A stretch of DNA of 64,000 nucleotides from the NCBI RefSeq assembly GCF_009828585.1, contig NZ_WSRZ01000021.1:1-64000 (forward strand), in the 5' to 3' direction. Below are positions 42,049 through 53,761 of this stretch, piece after piece (the first letter of the stretch is position 1; each line of letters begins with the position of its first letter). Origin of the DNA: Shewanella litoralis (GTDB lineage Bacteria; Pseudomonadota; Gammaproteobacteria; Enterobacterales; Shewanellaceae). Position numbers and translations under genes: made by a program. The notes under the pieces are model-generated. The model was not told where the DNA came from. It saw only the letters and a list, made by a program, of their open reading frames with translations, and did not search any database.

Positions 42049-43911
42049 CTATTTCATGGCTCTAAGCACCGGGTAAACCAAATATTGTTGGTCGTAATAC
42101 GGACTACGCTGATAAAACCAACGTAATCTAGCTTTGCTGTCTTTTGCAAAAGCAGGGTCTTTGAGTGCTTGAGCAAACTCCGTTTGTAATGCCGGATTAT
42201 CAGCTAACATTTTTACCGCCAGCGGCTCGACTGCGTAATCTTCAATGTATTCTGTTTGAGTGAAAATAGTATTGAAAAAACCCCAGTAAAACAGCGAATC
42301 CTCAGCCTGTGGCTCTAATAACAACATGGCTAAATCCCCTAAAGGTTGATCGGTTGCAATACGAACGGTGCCTGCGGGAAGCTTAGCATTCACTTTACTT
42401 GTACTTGTTGTGGCTGTAACGGTTTGATGACCTTCATAATCAGCGCTTGAAAAACTCGGGTCGCTAAATTGATATTGCTGCGCAGTAATCTGTGTGGATT
42501 TTTCAAGCCGAGTCATACGAATGCCATGCAGTGATAAACGTTCAATCACTGTGGTCCATTGCGGGGGAATATAATAGGCAACAGGCCGTGAGACGATAAT
42601 GTCTGCTTTGGTGTTTGCCACCACAGGAATATTGACATACAGCTTAGGCTCACCCGTCCAGCGTACGACATCAGCGCCGCTTATTGGGCTGGTTTCAATA
42701 CGGTAATCAATGCCTTTAAAATCGCGGCCTTGAGGTAATACTTCGCTTTTCCAGGTGAGTGCTAGTTGGCTTGAGTTGCGGTATTTGTCTGCGTAAATGG
42801 CTGATTTTAATTTAGTGCTGTTTTTCGCCACTGTTTTTAACGTTTGCTCCAGCATCACATAGGTACCGAGGACACGTTGTTTGTACGGCTTAAGACTGTG
42901 ATTTTCGATTAAAATAGTCGGTAAATGACGGGCGTCGCCATAACCATTTGAAAAGCGTGGGCTGGGATTCCATAACGAAATTCCTTTAGCCATATCGGCA
43001 TTATCGACAGCAAACACTAATGGCCCAGGAATATGGCCTTGCTCAGTGAGTGCGTCTTCTATTGCGGGGCGATAAATCGTCTCTATCCAGTTAAAGCTGC
43101 TAGGGCTGTAACCTTGTTTTACGTTGTAGCCAAAAGTGACATCGTACTGGTAGTCAATACCGTCGGTAACATGTACATCAATGTACAAATCGGGTTGCCA
43201 AATATTGATGGCGCGGATGAGGTGTTGCATTTCAAGCGCATCCGCTTTGGCATAATCGCGGTTTAAGTTGAGATTATTAGCCGTAGTACGCCAGCCCATA
43301 TTTATCGGTCCACGCTGATTAACCCGATTGTATTCACTGCTGCGCTCATGGGCATCAACGCTTAAAATTGGTACAAATAAAAAATTAACGTTGTCGAGTA
43401 GCGCGCGTTTATTGCCATGGCTAATGTCTCTAAGCAGCATCATTCCGGCATCTTTACCGTCGATTTCTCCTGAGTGGATACCGGCTTGCACAAGCACGGT
43501 GGCCTTACCATTATCACTTAACGTTTTTGCCGTTTCAGCGCCTTCACTTGAGGCGACGATCATCCATATATCACGGCCTTGCGGGCTTTTGCCTAGGCTG
43601 ACTTTATGCAGTAAATCACTACTGTCGACGAGTTTATCTAACCACGCTATGGTGTCGCTGTAGTTGGGGGTGCTGAGGTAACCTTGCTGTTCAAAAGGGG
43701 TTGCCCACGGTTGTTCAGCGCTTAAAAGTAATGCTTCACTCGCAGCCGACCAGGCTTGGATTGGCGGTAGTATGCTGTCGTTTATAAAGGTATTGGCTTG
43801 CTCAATCGCGGTCTGCGTTGACGGTTGAATCATATCATCAGCCGCAATACTCAAGGTTGCGCAAAATAACAAAGGGCTAACCCATAAACTAGCAAGCAAA
43901 GTACGGTGCAT
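42049..43911 (-). CDS. Exported M14-family zinc carboxypeptidase-like protein
   Basis: A 620-residue exported peptidase. The signal peptide (MHRTLLASLWVSPLLFCATL, ending IAA) covers residues 1-24. The zinc motif HSGEIDGKDAG (HxxE) begins the catalytic domain and later DLYIDVHVTDG supplies the third ligand. RDYAKADALEMQ and the N-terminal LGKSPQGRDIWMI also match M14. The catalytic Glu is expected in TILIENHSLK. The C-terminal 200 residues are not assigned. It probably trims peptides outside the cytoplasm. The gene stands alone. Confidence 0.85.
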   Translation of the reverse strand: MHRTLLASLWVSPLLFCATLSIAADDMIQPSTQTAIEQANTFINDSILPPIQAWSAASEALLLSAEQPWATPFEQQGYLSTPNYSDTIAWLDKLVDSSDLLHKVSLGKSPQGRDIWMIVASSEGAETAKTLSDNGKATVLVQAGIHSGEIDGKDAGMMLLRDISHGNKRALLDNVNFLFVPILSVDAHERSSEYNRVNQRGPINMGWRTTANNLNLNRDYAKADALEMQHLIRAINIWQPDLYIDVHVTDGIDYQYDVTFGYNVKQGYSPSSFNWIETIYRPAIEDALTEQGHIPGPLVFAVDNADMAKGISLWNPSPRFSNGYGDARHLPTILIENHSLKPYKQRVLGTYVMLEQTLKTVAKNSTKLKSAIYADKYRNSSQLALTWKSEVLPQGRDFKGIDYRIETSPISGADVVRWTGEPKLYVNIPVVANTKADIIVSRPVAYYIPPQWTTVIERLSLHGIRMTRLEKSTQITAQQYQFSDPSFSSADYEGHQTVTATTSTSKVNAKLPAGTVRIATDQPLGDLAMLLLEPQAEDSLFYWGFFNTIFTQTEYIEDYAVEPLAVKMLADNPALQTEFAQALKDPAFAKDSKARLRWFYQRSPYYDQQYLVYPVLRAMK

Positions 43912-43997
43912 GAAGACCTCTAGGTAATGATATAGATGATATAAACTGAAACGGCATCATAGCATTACCCTTTAATGAATATGAGGCTACGCAATAA

Positions 43998-44023
43998 AAA
44001 ATCCCAACGTAAGTTGGGATTTT
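43998..44023 (-). terminator. Terminator after pckA
   Basis: AAAATCCCAAC (43998-44008) and GTTGGGATTTT (44013-44023) pair perfectly with a 4-base loop; on the minus strand the stem is followed by further T residues. It lies 34 bases after the pckA stop. Confidence 0.85.
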
Positions 44024-44056
44024 AATGGTGTCTCTCTGGGTTAGCTGAGTCGTCGC

Positions 44057-45598
44057 TTAGACTTTTGGGCCAGCCTGCTTAATGGCATCAGAGACGTGAT
44101 ACTTGGCAAAGTTGTCGCTGAACTCTTGCGCTAATTGTTGTGCATACTGGTTGTATTGTGCAGCATCGCTCCAGGTGTTAACCGGATTAAGTAGCTTGCT
44201 GTCAACGCCTGTTACAGCCACAGGTACATTTAGATTGAGTTTATCGATGTGAACAGTTTCAACATCTTTTAGCTCACCACTGACAATCGAATCGACAATG
44301 GCGCGAGTCGTTGGAATGTCAAAACGCTTACCGACACCGTGTGGGCCGCCGGTCCATCCTGTGTTGACTAAGTACACTTGGCTACCAAATGATTCGATAC
44401 GCTTCATGAGTAGTTCGGCATATACGCCGGCTGGACGTGGGAAAAAGGGTGCGCCAAAACAGGTCGAGAACGTTGACTGAATCGCAGAGGTTGAGCCCAT
44501 TTCAGTCGAACCTACTTTTGCGGTGTAGCCAGATAAAAAGTGATAAGCCGCTTGCTCTTTACTTAATACCGATACTGGCGGTAAAACACCTGACACGTCA
44601 CAAGTTAAGAAAACGACAGCATGCGGCTCTGCGCCACGATTTTCAACTTTACGTTGAGCAATATGCTCAAGTGGGTAAGCTGCACGGCTGTTTTCAGTTA
44701 AGCTCGTGTCGTTGTAGTTAGGTACGCGTTGTTCATCAAGTACCACGTTTTCTAATACCGTACCAAAACGAATCGCATCCCAAATCACAGGCTCATTTTT
44801 TTGGCTTAGATCGATACACTTGGCGTAACAACCGCCTTCGATATTGAAAACCCCACCTGGTGCCCAACCGTGCTCGTCATCACCAATTAAAAAGCGCTTC
44901 GGATCGGCTGATAGGGTGGTTTTACCTGTGCCAGATAAACCAAAGAATAAGGTGGTGTCGCCATCGTGGCCTACGTTTGCCGAACAATGCATTGGCAAAA
45001 CGCCTTTTGCGGGTAGCAAGAAGTTTTGCACTGAGAACATCGACTTTTTCATTTCTCCTGCGTACTTCAAACCAGCAAGCAGTACTTTGCGTTCGGCAAA
45101 GTTAAGGATCACGGCCGCGTCTGAGTTAGTGCCATCACGCTCTGGTTCACACACAAAGCCTGGGGCATTAATAATTTGCCATGTGTCTTTGTTATTACGG
45201 TTAAAGACTTCAGGGGTAATGAATAAATTTCGGGCAAAAATCTGGTGCCATGCATATTCGGTTGTGACCTGAACTGGAATGTAATGGTCGTCATCTGCAC
45301 CGACTTCAAGCTCAGACATAAACAGTTCTTTATCGGCAAGATAGGCTTCAACACGGCCCCAAAGGGCATCGAAATTACCGGCATCAAACGGGCGGTTCAC
45401 TTTACCCCATTCAATATCAGCTTCTGTGCTTGGGTCTTTTACAATAAAACGGTCGTTAGGTGAGCGACCTGTTCTTTCTCCGGTTTTGGCCACTAAAGCA
45501 CCGTTGGCGGTGAGCTGACCTTCTCCACGAAGTAGCGCGATTTCAACAAGCTGTGCTGTCGTAGGGTTAAGGTTAACGCGGTGTGATAAATCCGCCAT
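44057..45598 (-). CDS. pckA: Phosphoenolpyruvate carboxykinase (ATP)
   Basis: PckA makes phosphoenolpyruvate from oxaloacetate and ATP, the entry step to gluconeogenesis. From the ATG at 45598 (GGAG 10 bases upstream) it has 513 residues; the longer frame to 45613 lacks a ribosome site. The P-loop [14 protein letters not shown], the metal-binding DDEHGW and [15 protein letters not shown] and the GRSPNDRF substrate loop are all intact. It lies in the pckA-hslO-hslR block, which matches the E. coli order except for yhgE. The upstream gap of about 240 bases should carry its promoter. Confidence 0.97.
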   Translation of the reverse strand: MADLSHRVNLNPTTAQLVEIALLRGEGQLTANGALVAKTGERTGRSPNDRFIVKDPSTEADIEWGKVNRPFDAGNFDALWGRVEAYLADKELFMSELEVGADDDHYIPVQVTTEYAWHQIFARNLFITPEVFNRNNKDTWQIINAPGFVCEPERDGTNSDAAVILNFAERKVLLAGLKYAGEMKKSMFSVQNFLLPAKGVLPMHCSANVGHDGDTTLFFGLSGTGKTTLSADPKRFLIGDDEHGWAPGGVFNIEGGCYAKCIDLSQKNEPVIWDAIRFGTVLENVVLDEQRVPNYNDTSLTENSRAAYPLEHIAQRKVENRGAEPHAVVFLTCDVSGVLPPVSVLSKEQAAYHFLSGYTAKVGSTEMGSTSAIQSTFSTCFGAPFFPRPAGVYAELLMKRIESFGSQVYLVNTGWTGGPHGVGKRFDIPTTRAIVDSIVSGELKDVETVHIDKLNLNVPVAVTGVDSKLLNPVNTWSDAAQYNQYAQQLAQEFSDNFAKYHVSDAIKQAGPKV

Positions 45599-45811
45599 AG
45601 TGTTGATCTCCATGTCTTTTAGGTCGGGTTTCGCAATGAATCGTTATTATAGGTTTAGCGGTGCTATTTTTAGCTCGGTATTATTATTGCGCGTAGGCTG
45701 TATAAGCTAATAGGGCGATTGTAACTGATGTTGACGCTTTGGTAACGAACAGTTTGGTAATTTTTGTGAAAGTTTTTAATGTTTATTATTGCCAAGTCAA
45801 TTTTTAGGCAC

Positions 45812-45838
45812 AAAAAAAGCGCATAATGCGCTTTTTTT
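45812..45838 (-). terminator. Terminator after hslO
   Basis: A 12-bp stem (AAAAAAAGCGCA at 45812-45823 with TGCGCTTTTTTT at 45827-45838) around a 3-base loop, 28 bases past the hslO stop on the minus strand. The stem is flanked by A and T runs. Confidence 0.88.
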
Positions 45839-45865
45839 TGTAATTAATTACGTAACAGGTAGCTT

Positions 45866-46726
45866 TTATTGTTGTGCGTCACTGCTGTGGCTGCCTGCGT
45901 ACAAAGCAGCAATATCGATAGCATCAAATGAATAAGTGTTTTTGCAATATTCACAACCCATATCGATTTTACCGTCTTCAGCTAAAATCACTTCAATTTC
46001 TGCTTGAGAGAGCGTCTTGATCGCTGAACCGCTGCGTTCACGTGAACAGGTGCACTTAAATGTCACATCGACAGGATCAAATAAACGCACCTCTTCCTGG
46101 TGATACAAGCGGTGCAGCACATCAGGCGCATCTAGGCTAAACAACTCTTCGGCTTTGATTGTGGCAGTAAGAGTTGATAAGTGTTCAAAGTCATCATTTT
46201 GATCAGACTTGGTTGGTAATACTTGCAATAGCATACCGGCAGCTTGTTTGCCGTTAGCAAATAACTTGATTTGCGTAGGTAACTGCTCAGACTGATTAAA
46301 GTACTCTTCAAGACATGCGGCTAAATCGACATGGTCTAACGACACAATACCTTGATAACGCTCACCTTCATCTGGTGTTAGGGTAATCACCATATAGCCT
46401 TTACCAAACATGTCCTGCAAGCTGGCATTGTCTGCAATGTCGCCTTTCCAGCGTGATACACCACGTAATACTTGTTCGTTATTACCGTTTATCACCGCTA
46501 ATGATACCGGACCGTCGCCTTGCAGTTGCACGCTGATGTCACCGGTAAACTTGATTGTTGCGGTTAATAGTGACGTTGCAGCCATCAACTCGCCCAATAA
46601 GTGTTGTACTGCTACTGGGTATTCGTGGGCAGACAGTACTTCTTGGTAGCTATTCTCAAGCTGGACTATTTCACCGCGAACATCTGCATTATCAAATAGA
46701 TAGCGATGTAATATATCGTTGTTCAT
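45866..46726 (-). CDS. hslO: Redox-regulated chaperonin Hsp33
   Basis: Hsp33 is a cytoplasmic holdase activated by oxidative unfolding when its zinc is lost. The 286 residues end in a redox domain with Cys225, Cys227, Cys258 and Cys261 (CTCSRE and CEYC), the standard zinc-switch set. The N-terminal region [19 protein letters not shown] and GLGNAP-like loops fit the family. It follows hslR with a 27-base gap, as in E. coli. Confidence 0.96.
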   Translation of the reverse strand: MNNDILHRYLFDNADVRGEIVQLENSYQEVLSAHEYPVAVQHLLGELMAATSLLTATIKFTGDISVQLQGDGPVSLAVINGNNEQVLRGVSRWKGDIADNASLQDMFGKGYMVITLTPDEGERYQGIVSLDHVDLAACLEEYFNQSEQLPTQIKLFANGKQAAGMLLQVLPTKSDQNDDFEHLSTLTATIKAEELFSLDAPDVLHRLYHQEEVRLFDPVDVTFKCTCSRERSGSAIKTLSQAEIEVILAEDGKIDMGCEYCKNTYSFDAIDIAALYAGSHSSDAQQ

Positions 46727-46753
46727 TTTTACTCTCTTAACTCTTTTAGGCGC

Positions 46754-47152
46754 TTAAAGGTCTTTAAAGCGCATAAGCTGTCGTCGTTGTTTTTTATCCG
46801 GCTTATGATCTGGTGCCGGATTATTCAAAATATTGAGCCGCCGTGCTTCAGCGTTAATGATGCGTTTGCTAATGCTTTCGGGGGTTTCTTCGTACAAAGT
46901 TTGCGCGATGCTTGCGCCCTGTCGATGGCCTGATAACACCTTGATAATCACTTCTTTATCATCGTTACCCTGGCGCAGGCGAATTTTTGCACCGACTTCA
47001 GCATTCTTGCTGGATTTCGTCCGTTGGCCGTTGTAATGTACTTTACCGCCGTTAATCATGTCTTTTGCAATGGCGCGGGTTTTATAAAATCGTGCCGCCC
47101 ATAACCATTTATCTAACCGAATAATGCTCTTTTCGGACTGAATTTGATTCAA
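46754..47152 (-). CDS. hslR: Ribosome-associated heat-shock protein Hsp15
   Basis: A 132-residue S4-domain RNA-binding protein that rescues stalled 50S subunits still carrying peptidyl-tRNA. The S4 motif RLDKWLWAARFYKTRAIAKD opens the protein, and the basic tail (KPDKKQRRQLMRF) is typical. It is upstream of hslO on the minus strand and divergent from gspC, with 253 bases between. Confidence 0.94.
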   Translation of the reverse strand: MNQIQSEKSIIRLDKWLWAARFYKTRAIAKDMINGGKVHYNGQRTKSSKNAEVGAKIRLRQGNDDKEVIIKVLSGHRQGASIAQTLYEETPESISKRIINAEARRLNILNNPAPDHKPDKKQRRQLMRFKDL

Positions 47153-47405
47153 ATGGCCTCCAAAACAGGGATGATTTCACAGACTGAGTAATCTAACTGC
47201 CATACAATATGAATATTATTGCAATATGGGGTTAAATTGAGCCTCATTTGTGCGCGCAAACTTAGCATATTTGGTGCAGTTTCGCCAATCGATATGCGCT
47301 AGGGTTGTTGCTTTATCTTCTGTAGGTTAGCATGACGACTAAGTATTACTTTTCAACAATTAGAACAGAGACCTGTACCAAGACGTATAGAGGGTCCAAT
47401 TATAT

Positions 47406-48320
47406 ATGGATTTATTAGATAAACTGATCACCAAAGCAGCTACCGTGCCGCATAAGCCGTTAAGTGTTGCTGTATTTTTGTTTGGATTAGTCGTTGTGTT
47501 GCTACTCGCTGCACAAATTACATGGAAGTTGATGCCTGTGTCATCGCCATCTGCGACGTGGCAACCATCTCCCATTTCTGCAAGCACTGCTAAGCGCATT
47601 GAGCTTTCTGGTGTGCGTAACCTATTACTGTTTGGGCGTGTTGATGGCAACGCGAATAAACCCAAGCCTGAAGCCGTTGAGCAAATCACCGATGCACCTA
47701 AAACTAACTTGTCTATTCAGTTAACCGGTGTGGTTGCCTCAACAGCCGAAGAGCAAGGCCTTGCGGTTATTGAATCTAGTGGTCAGCAAGACACCTACAG
47801 CCTAGGCGATAAAATCAAAGGCACGTCAGCGTCATTAAAAGAAGTGTATGCCGACAGGATTATTATTACCAATGGCGGCCGCTACGAAACCTTGATGCTA
47901 GACGGCCTTAAGTACACAACGCAAAGCCAGGCCAATGAGCAACTCCAACAAGCTAAAGTCGATCAGAAAGTGACCCGAGTGGATCGTCGTAGCAACCAAG
48001 ATTTTTCCGAAGAGCTGTCTAATTCGCGCGATGAATTATTAGCAGACCCCAGCAAAATTACCGATTTTTTAGCCATTTCGCCTGTGCGTAGCGGCGAGGA
48101 GTTATCGGGCTATCGCTTAAACCCAGGTAAAGATGCTGCCTTGTTTAAGCAAGCGGGTTTTCAGGCTAATGACTTAGCCAAATCAATTAATGGATTTGAT
48201 CTGACCGATATGGGTCAGGCTTTAGAAGTGATGGCGCAACTGCCTGAGCTCACCGAAATGGCTGTCATGGTAGAGCGTGAAGGGCAGTTGGTCGAAATCA
48301 TGTTTAGTTTGCCAGAATAA
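47406..48320 (+). CDS. gspC: Type II secretion system protein GspC
   Basis: The inner-membrane protein that links the cytoplasmic platform to the outer-membrane secretin and recruits substrates. Of 304 residues, the hydrophobic span is near 17-40, the HR domain with LSIQLTGVVAS at about 95-165, and the C-terminal PDZ-like domain, with SGYRLNPGKDAALFKQAGFQ, at 215-304. AGAGGG is 11-16 bases before the ATG. It opens the gspC-N operon. Confidence 0.93.
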   Translation: MDLLDKLITKAATVPHKPLSVAVFLFGLVVVLLLAAQITWKLMPVSSPSATWQPSPISASTAKRIELSGVRNLLLFGRVDGNANKPKPEAVEQITDAPKTNLSIQLTGVVASTAEEQGLAVIESSGQQDTYSLGDKIKGTSASLKEVYADRIIITNGGRYETLMLDGLKYTTQSQANEQLQQAKVDQKVTRVDRRSNQDFSEELSNSRDELLADPSKITDFLAISPVRSGEELSGYRLNPGKDAALFKQAGFQANDLAKSINGFDLTDMGQALEVMAQLPELTEMAVMVEREGQLVEIMFSLPE

Positions 48321-48344
48321 TTTGGCGTTAGAGGATTGAGTAAA

Positions 48345-50477
48345 ATGAATAACAAAGGGATCCGACATAAGCTTATTGCTGGAATGTTAGTGGGTGCTGC
48401 CATGATGGCTGCGCCGATGGCCTGGTCAGAGCAATATGCGGCTAATTTTAAAGGCACTGATATTCAAGAGTTTATTAATATTGTCGGTAAAAACCTCAAT
48501 AAAACCATCATTGTTGACCCTACCGTTCGCGGTAAAATTAACGTCCGTAGTTACGACTTATTAAATGATGAGCAGTATTACCAATTCTTTTTAAACGTGT
48601 TGCAGGTTTATGGCTATGCTGTGGTTGAAATGGAAAACCAGGTCATTAAAGTCATTAAAGACAAAGACGCTAAAACATCCGCCATTCGAGTTGCCGACGA
48701 TAACACCCCAGGTTTAGGTGACGAAATGGTGACCCGCGTGGTGCCATTGTATAACTCTGAAGCTAAGCAACTTGCACCGCTTTTACGTCAGTTAAACGAC
48801 AATGCTGGTGGCGGTAACGTGGTTAACTACGACCAAGCCAACGTTTTAATGATTTCTGGCCGAGCGGCGGTAGTCAATAAGTTAGTTGAGATTGTGCGCC
48901 GAGTCGACAAGCAAGGTGACACCGCGGTTGAAGTGGTGACATTAAACTATGCATCGGCCGGTGAAATCGTTCGTATCGTAGATACCTTATACCGTTCAAG
49001 TGCTAACCAGGCGCAGTTACCTGGGCAGGCTCCCAAAGTTGTTGCCGACGAGCGCATGAACGCTGTGGTCGTCAGTGGCGATGAAAAAAGCCGTGAGCGA
49101 GTGATTGAATTAATTCAACGCCTCGACGCAGAACAGGCCAATACAGGCAATACCAAAGTACGCTATTTACGTTATGCCAAAGCCGAAGACTTAGTTGAAG
49201 TATTAACCGGTTTTGCGCAAAACCTGCAAGAAAATAAAGATGGCGGTACCGCAGCACAGGGCAGCACAACTAAACGTCGTAATGACATTAATATCATGGC
49301 GCATCCAGATACCAACTCATTGGTGATCAGCGCAGAACCCGATCAGTTACGTACCATTGAAAGTGTGATTAACCAGTTAGACATTCGCCGTGCTCAAGTA
49401 TTAGTTGAAGCGATTATTGTAGAAATTGCCGAAGGGGATAACGTCGGTTTTGGTGTGCAATGGGGCAGCACTTCTGGTGGTTTAACCCAATTTAATAATA
49501 TCGGCCCGAGCATCAGTGAAATTGGCGCGGGGGTTATCGCAGCTCAAGAAGAAGACGGTACCAGTGTAACAACCATTGATGGTAATGGTAATCCAACCAC
49601 AACCACTAACCCAACATCAGACGGTGATTACACTTTAATTGCTCAAGCGCTTGGCAAAGTGAATGGCATGGCGTGGGGTGTGGCGTCTGGTAACTTTGGC
49701 GCGTTAATTCAAGCGGTATCCAGTGACACTAATTCAAACGTATTAGCCACACCTTCAATCACTACGTTAGATAACCAAGAAGCGTCATTTATTGTCGGTG
49801 ATGAAGTCCCGATTATTACTGGCTCAACCTCCAGCTCAAATAACGATAACCCTTTCCAAACGGTTGAGCGTAAAGAAGTGGGCGTTAAGCTAAAAGTGGT
49901 GCCGCAAATTAACGAAGGCTCATCTGTTAAATTAACCATCGAACAAGAAGTGTCGGGTGTTAACGGTAATACAGGTGTTGATATCAGTTTCTCAACGCGT
50001 CGATTAACCACCACTGTGATGGCCGACTCAGGTCAAATTGTGGTGTTAGGTGGTTTGATCAATGAAGAAGTACAAGAAAGTATCCAAAAAGTACCAATCT
50101 TGGGCGATATTCCATTTTTAGGTCATCTGTTTAAATCTTCTTCTAGTAAAAAGACCAAGAAAAACCTGATGATTTTCATCAAGCCAACGATTATCCGCGA
50201 TGGCATGACAATGGAAGGTATTGCAGGTCGTAAATACAATTACTTCCGTGCTCTACAACTTGAGCAACAGAGCAGTGGTATTAACCTTATGCCAAATACC
50301 CAGGTGCCAGTGTTAGAAGAGTGGAGCCAAGAAGCCTACTTGCCAGATGAAGTCAATGACATGCTTGACCGCTATAAAAGCGGTGAAGGATTGAGCACTG
50401 ACATGCGTGAATCGGATGCGGCTTTAAAAGTCATCGATGAAAGCATGCAAAAGGACAGGGCTCAAGACAATGATTGA
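48345..50477 (+). CDS. gspD: Type II secretion system secretin GspD
   Basis: The outer-membrane pore of the secretion system. The 710 residues begin with a signal peptide (ending PMAWS), then N0-N3 domains ([20 protein letters not shown] at the start of N0) and a C-terminal secretin domain with [17 protein letters not shown] Ser/Thr/Asn-rich loop near residue 405-430 ([15 protein letters not shown]) is the usual gate-region insert. The ATG at 48345 has GAGGA 9 bases upstream; a TTG at 48336 is too close to that site. Confidence 0.95.
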   Translation: MNNKGIRHKLIAGMLVGAAMMAAPMAWSEQYAANFKGTDIQEFINIVGKNLNKTIIVDPTVRGKINVRSYDLLNDEQYYQFFLNVLQVYGYAVVEMENQVIKVIKDKDAKTSAIRVADDNTPGLGDEMVTRVVPLYNSEAKQLAPLLRQLNDNAGGGNVVNYDQANVLMISGRAAVVNKLVEIVRRVDKQGDTAVEVVTLNYASAGEIVRIVDTLYRSSANQAQLPGQAPKVVADERMNAVVVSGDEKSRERVIELIQRLDAEQANTGNTKVRYLRYAKAEDLVEVLTGFAQNLQENKDGGTAAQGSTTKRRNDINIMAHPDTNSLVISAEPDQLRTIESVINQLDIRRAQVLVEAIIVEIAEGDNVGFGVQWGSTSGGLTQFNNIGPSISEIGAGVIAAQEEDGTSVTTIDGNGNPTTTTNPTSDGDYTLIAQALGKVNGMAWGVASGNFGALIQAVSSDTNSNVLATPSITTLDNQEASFIVGDEVPIITGSTSSSNNDNPFQTVERKEVGVKLKVVPQINEGSSVKLTIEQEVSGVNGNTGVDISFSTRRLTTTVMADSGQIVVLGGLINEEVQESIQKVPILGDIPFLGHLFKSSSSKKTKKNLMIFIKPTIIRDGMTMEGIAGRKYNYFRALQLEQQSSGINLMPNTQVPVLEEWSQEAYLPDEVNDMLDRYKSGEGLSTDMRESDAALKVIDESMQKDRAQDND

Positions 50478-52029
50478 TAGTGCAATGACAGAGCCGTTAG
50501 CTCAAGTATCAAGTGATGTTGCCCTGGAAGTGGTTGAAGGCGATGAAGTTTTTCACTCGAACAGTAAAGAGCGTCTGCCGTTTGCGTTTTCGCATCGCTT
50601 TCAGTTGGTATTAGCCAAAGAAAACGAGCAGCTTTGTTTATTTTATACCGACAATACACCGCTAAACGCCATGCTAGAAGTCAGGCGTTATGCGGGCGTT
50701 GAGCTAGCCGTAATAAAGTTAGAAGTGGCTAAGTTTGAAGCTAAGTTAACCCAGGCTTACCAAGCTAACTCTTCAGAAGCACAACAGCTTATGGAAGATA
50801 TTGGTAATGAAATGGACTTGTTTACCCTAGCCGAAGAATTACCGCAAACAGAAGACTTACTTGAAGGTGATGACGACGCGCCCATTATTAAATTAATTAA
50901 TGCGTTGCTGTCGGAAGCGATTAAAGAAGAAGCGTCAGATATTCACGTCGAAACCTATGAAAAACAGCTTGTGGTGCGTTTTCGTATCGATGGTGTCCTA
51001 AAAGAAGTCTTAAAGCCAAACCGTAAATTGTCATCCTTGTTAGTGTCGCGTATTAAGGTGATGGCGCGTTTAGACATTGCCGAAAAACGCTTACCGCAAG
51101 ATGGCCGTATTTCATTACGTATTGCCGGCCGTGCAGTCGATGTGCGTGTGTCGACCATGCCATCGAGCCATGGCGAACGTGTGGTAATGCGTTTATTAGA
51201 CAAAAATACCGGTAATTTAGATCTACAACAATTAGGTATGACACCGAGTATTCGTGAGCAATTTGATGAGTTAATTCGTAAACCTCACGGCATTATTTTG
51301 GTGACCGGTCCAACTGGTTCGGGTAAGAGTACCACCCTGTATGCTGGTTTAACTGAAATTAACTCTAAAGACACCAACATCCTCACTGTTGAAGATCCTA
51401 TCGAGTACGAGCTTGAAGGTATTGGTCAAACTCAGGTTAACACCAAAGTTGACATGACCTTTGCCCGAGGCCTGCGCGCCATTTTGCGTCAAGATCCTGA
51501 TGTGGTCATGATTGGTGAAATTCGCGACCTCGAAACCGCTCAAATTGCTGTACAAGCCTCGTTAACGGGCCACCTCGTGATTTCAACTTTGCACACCAAT
51601 ACGGCATCGGGTGCGATTACCCGTTTACAAGATATGGGTGTTGAACCTTTCTTAGTGTCATCCAGTTTACTTGGCGTTTTGGCTCAGCGCCTTATTCGTA
51701 CCTTGTGCCCAAGCTGTAAAGAAGCACACGAGCCTGATGAGCGTGAACGTGAACTCCTAGGCATAACCGCCAATGACACTCGGCATATTTACCGTGCTAA
51801 AGGCTGTAAAGCCTGTGGTAATAATGGTTATCGTGGCCGTACTGGTATTCATGAATTATTGATTGTTGATGACAATGTGCGTGAGTTAATCCACGGTGGT
51901 CGCGGCGAGTTAGCCATTGAAAAATACGTCCGTAAATCAATACCCAGTATTCGTCATGATGGCATGAGTAAAGTGCTCGCAGGCGTGACCACGTTAGAAG
52001 AAGTGCTACGTGTGACGCGCGAGGAATAA
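50470..52029 (+). CDS. gspE: Type II secretion system ATPase GspE
   Basis: The hexameric cytoplasmic motor of pilus-like assembly. The 519 residues include Walker A ([14 protein letters not shown]), Asp and His boxes, Walker B ([12 protein letters not shown]) and the C-terminal zinc site ([17 protein letters not shown]). The ATG at 50470 overlaps the end of gspD by 8 bases; a second ATG at 50485 is an alternative. The N-terminal domain that binds GspL covers the first 160 residues. Confidence 0.95.
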   Translation: MIDSAMTEPLAQVSSDVALEVVEGDEVFHSNSKERLPFAFSHRFQLVLAKENEQLCLFYTDNTPLNAMLEVRRYAGVELAVIKLEVAKFEAKLTQAYQANSSEAQQLMEDIGNEMDLFTLAEELPQTEDLLEGDDDAPIIKLINALLSEAIKEEASDIHVETYEKQLVVRFRIDGVLKEVLKPNRKLSSLLVSRIKVMARLDIAEKRLPQDGRISLRIAGRAVDVRVSTMPSSHGERVVMRLLDKNTGNLDLQQLGMTPSIREQFDELIRKPHGIILVTGPTGSGKSTTLYAGLTEINSKDTNILTVEDPIEYELEGIGQTQVNTKVDMTFARGLRAILRQDPDVVMIGEIRDLETAQIAVQASLTGHLVISTLHTNTASGAITRLQDMGVEPFLVSSSLLGVLAQRLIRTLCPSCKEAHEPDERERELLGITANDTRHIYRAKGCKACGNNGYRGRTGIHELLIVDDNVRELIHGGRGELAIEKYVRKSIPSIRHDGMSKVLAGVTTLEEVLRVTREE

Positions 52030-52032
52030 TCA

Positions 52033-53265
52033 ATGGCAGCGTTTGAATACAAAGCCCTTGATAGCAAAGGCAAACAGCAAAAAGGAGTGATAGAGGCAGA
52101 CACCGCACGTCATGCTCGTAGTCAACTACGTGAGCAACGTCTTATGCCGCTAGAGCTACAACCTGTCAGTGAGAAAGAAGCCCGTTCGCAGCGCGGCGGC
52201 TTTAGCCTTGCTAATCTGTTTAGAAAACGTATCTCTGTTGCCGAGCTTGCATTAATCACTCGGCAAATTGCCACCTTAGTGGCGGCAGGTTTACCAATTG
52301 AAGAAGCATTAAAAGCGGTTGGGCAACAATCTGAAAAAGCCCGCTTGGGTAATATGATCATGGCGGTTCGTTCTCGAGTCGTTGAAGGTTACAGCTTAGC
52401 CGACTCTATGGCTGAGTTTCCGCATGTGTTCGATGATTTGTATCGCGCCATGGTTGCCTCTGGTGAAAAGTCGGGCCATTTAGAAGTGGTACTGAATCGT
52501 CTTGCTGACTATACCGAGCGTCGCCAACAACTTAAGTCCAAACTCACTCAAGCCATGATTTATCCTATTGTGCTGACGGTTGTCGCCATTGGTGTGATTG
52601 CTGTATTACTTGCTGCAGTAGTGCCTAAAGTGGTCGGTCAATTTGAGCATATGGGCCAGGAGCTTCCTGGCACAACACAATTTTTAATCCTAGCGTCTGA
52701 CTTTGTGCAACATTGGGGTGTGCTGGTGGTATTAATTTTGTTTGGCGGCTTAATATTGTTTCAGCGCATGCTGACCAATCCCAATATACGAATGAAGTAC
52801 GATAGCGCGTTACTTAATACTCCGGTTATTGGTAAAGTTAGCAAAGGTTTAAATACTGCACGTTTTGCTCGTACCTTAAGTATTTTGTCGGCCAGCTCAG
52901 TGCCACTGCTTGATGGAATGCGTATTGCGAGTGAAGTATTACAAAACGTCAAAGTGCGCGCCGCAGTAGATGATGCAACTGCACGTGTGCGTGAGGGAAC
53001 CAGTTTGGGTGCCGCGTTGACTAATACTAAGTTGTTCCCTGCGATGATGCTGTACATGATCGCCTCAGGTGAAAAAAGTGGCCAATTAGAAAATATGCTC
53101 GAACGCGCCGCAGACAACCAAGACCGTGAGTTTGAGTCTAACGTCAATATCGCCCTAGGGGTTTTTGAGCCCATGCTAGTCGTGAGTATGGCGTCGGTTG
53201 TACTCTTTATCGTGATGGCTATTTTGCAGCCAATATTAGAATTAAATAACTTAATCAGTGGCTAA
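52033..53265 (+). CDS. gspF: Type II secretion system platform protein GspF
   Basis: A 410-residue inner-membrane platform protein. Two cytoplasmic repeats (about 60-165 and 265-370) contain ITRQIATLVAAGLPIEEAL and the second copy FARTLSILSASSVPLLDGM, and both carry the MIASGEKSG-type motif. Three hydrophobic spans lie near 170-195, 220-245 and 375-400. It starts 3 bases after gspE. Confidence 0.95.
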   Translation: MAAFEYKALDSKGKQQKGVIEADTARHARSQLREQRLMPLELQPVSEKEARSQRGGFSLANLFRKRISVAELALITRQIATLVAAGLPIEEALKAVGQQSEKARLGNMIMAVRSRVVEGYSLADSMAEFPHVFDDLYRAMVASGEKSGHLEVVLNRLADYTERRQQLKSKLTQAMIYPIVLTVVAIGVIAVLLAAVVPKVVGQFEHMGQELPGTTQFLILASDFVQHWGVLVVLILFGGLILFQRMLTNPNIRMKYDSALLNTPVIGKVSKGLNTARFARTLSILSASSVPLLDGMRIASEVLQNVKVRAAVDDATARVREGTSLGAALTNTKLFPAMMLYMIASGEKSGQLENMLERAADNQDREFESNVNIALGVFEPMLVVSMASVVLFIVMAILQPILELNNLISG

Positions 53266-53325
53266 GCACAATACGCAAAGCCGGTTAGCTCAAGATTTTG
53301 AGTCATTTTTAGAAGGAAGTCTTTA

Positions 53326-53760
53326 ATGCAACAACACAATAAACAACGCGGTTTCACCTTGCTAGAAGTAATGGTGGTGATTGTTATTCTTGGTATTTTA
53401 GCGTCAATGGTTGTGCCTAACTTAATGGGCAACAAAGACAAAGCGGATCAACAAAAAGCGGTTTCAGATATTGTTGCACTCGAAAATGCTTTAGATATGT
53501 ACAAATTAGATAACAGTATTTACCCAACTACAGAGCAAGGTCTTGACGCATTAGTACAAAAAACGACCTCATCGCCAGAGCCTCGTAATTTCCGTGAAGG
53601 AGGTTATGTGAAGCGTTTACCACAAGATCCATGGCGCAATGACTATTTACTGTTAAGCCCAGGTGAAAATGGCAAAATTGATATCTTTAGTTCGGGCCCA
53701 GATGGCCAACCAGGGACTGAAGATGATATTGGCAGCTGGAATTTACAAGACTTCCAATAA
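53326..53760 (+). CDS. gspG: Type II secretion system major pseudopilin GspG
   Basis: The main subunit of the periplasmic pseudopilus. Its 144 residues have the prepilin peptidase site RGFTLLEVMVVIVILGILAS, with Glu at +5, and the C-terminal calcium-binding loop region DIFSSGPDGQPGTEDDIGSW. Cleavage needs a prepilin peptidase (PilD/GspO) that is not in this window. GAAGGAAG lies 7-14 bases before the ATG. Confidence 0.95.
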   Translation: MQQHNKQRGFTLLEVMVVIVILGILASMVVPNLMGNKDKADQQKAVSDIVALENALDMYKLDNSIYPTTEQGLDALVQKTTSSPEPRNFREGGYVKRLPQDPWRNDYLLLSPGENGKIDIFSSGPDGQPGTEDDIGSWNLQDFQ

Positions 53761-53761
53761 T

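Noticed and set aside
44844-45272. 142-codon plus-strand frame opposite pckA
   Set aside because: Antisense to the conserved pckA; the long frame follows from codon bias in the real gene.
52761-53174. 137-codon minus-strand frame opposite gspF
   Set aside because: Antisense shadow within a highly conserved gene, with no ribosome site.
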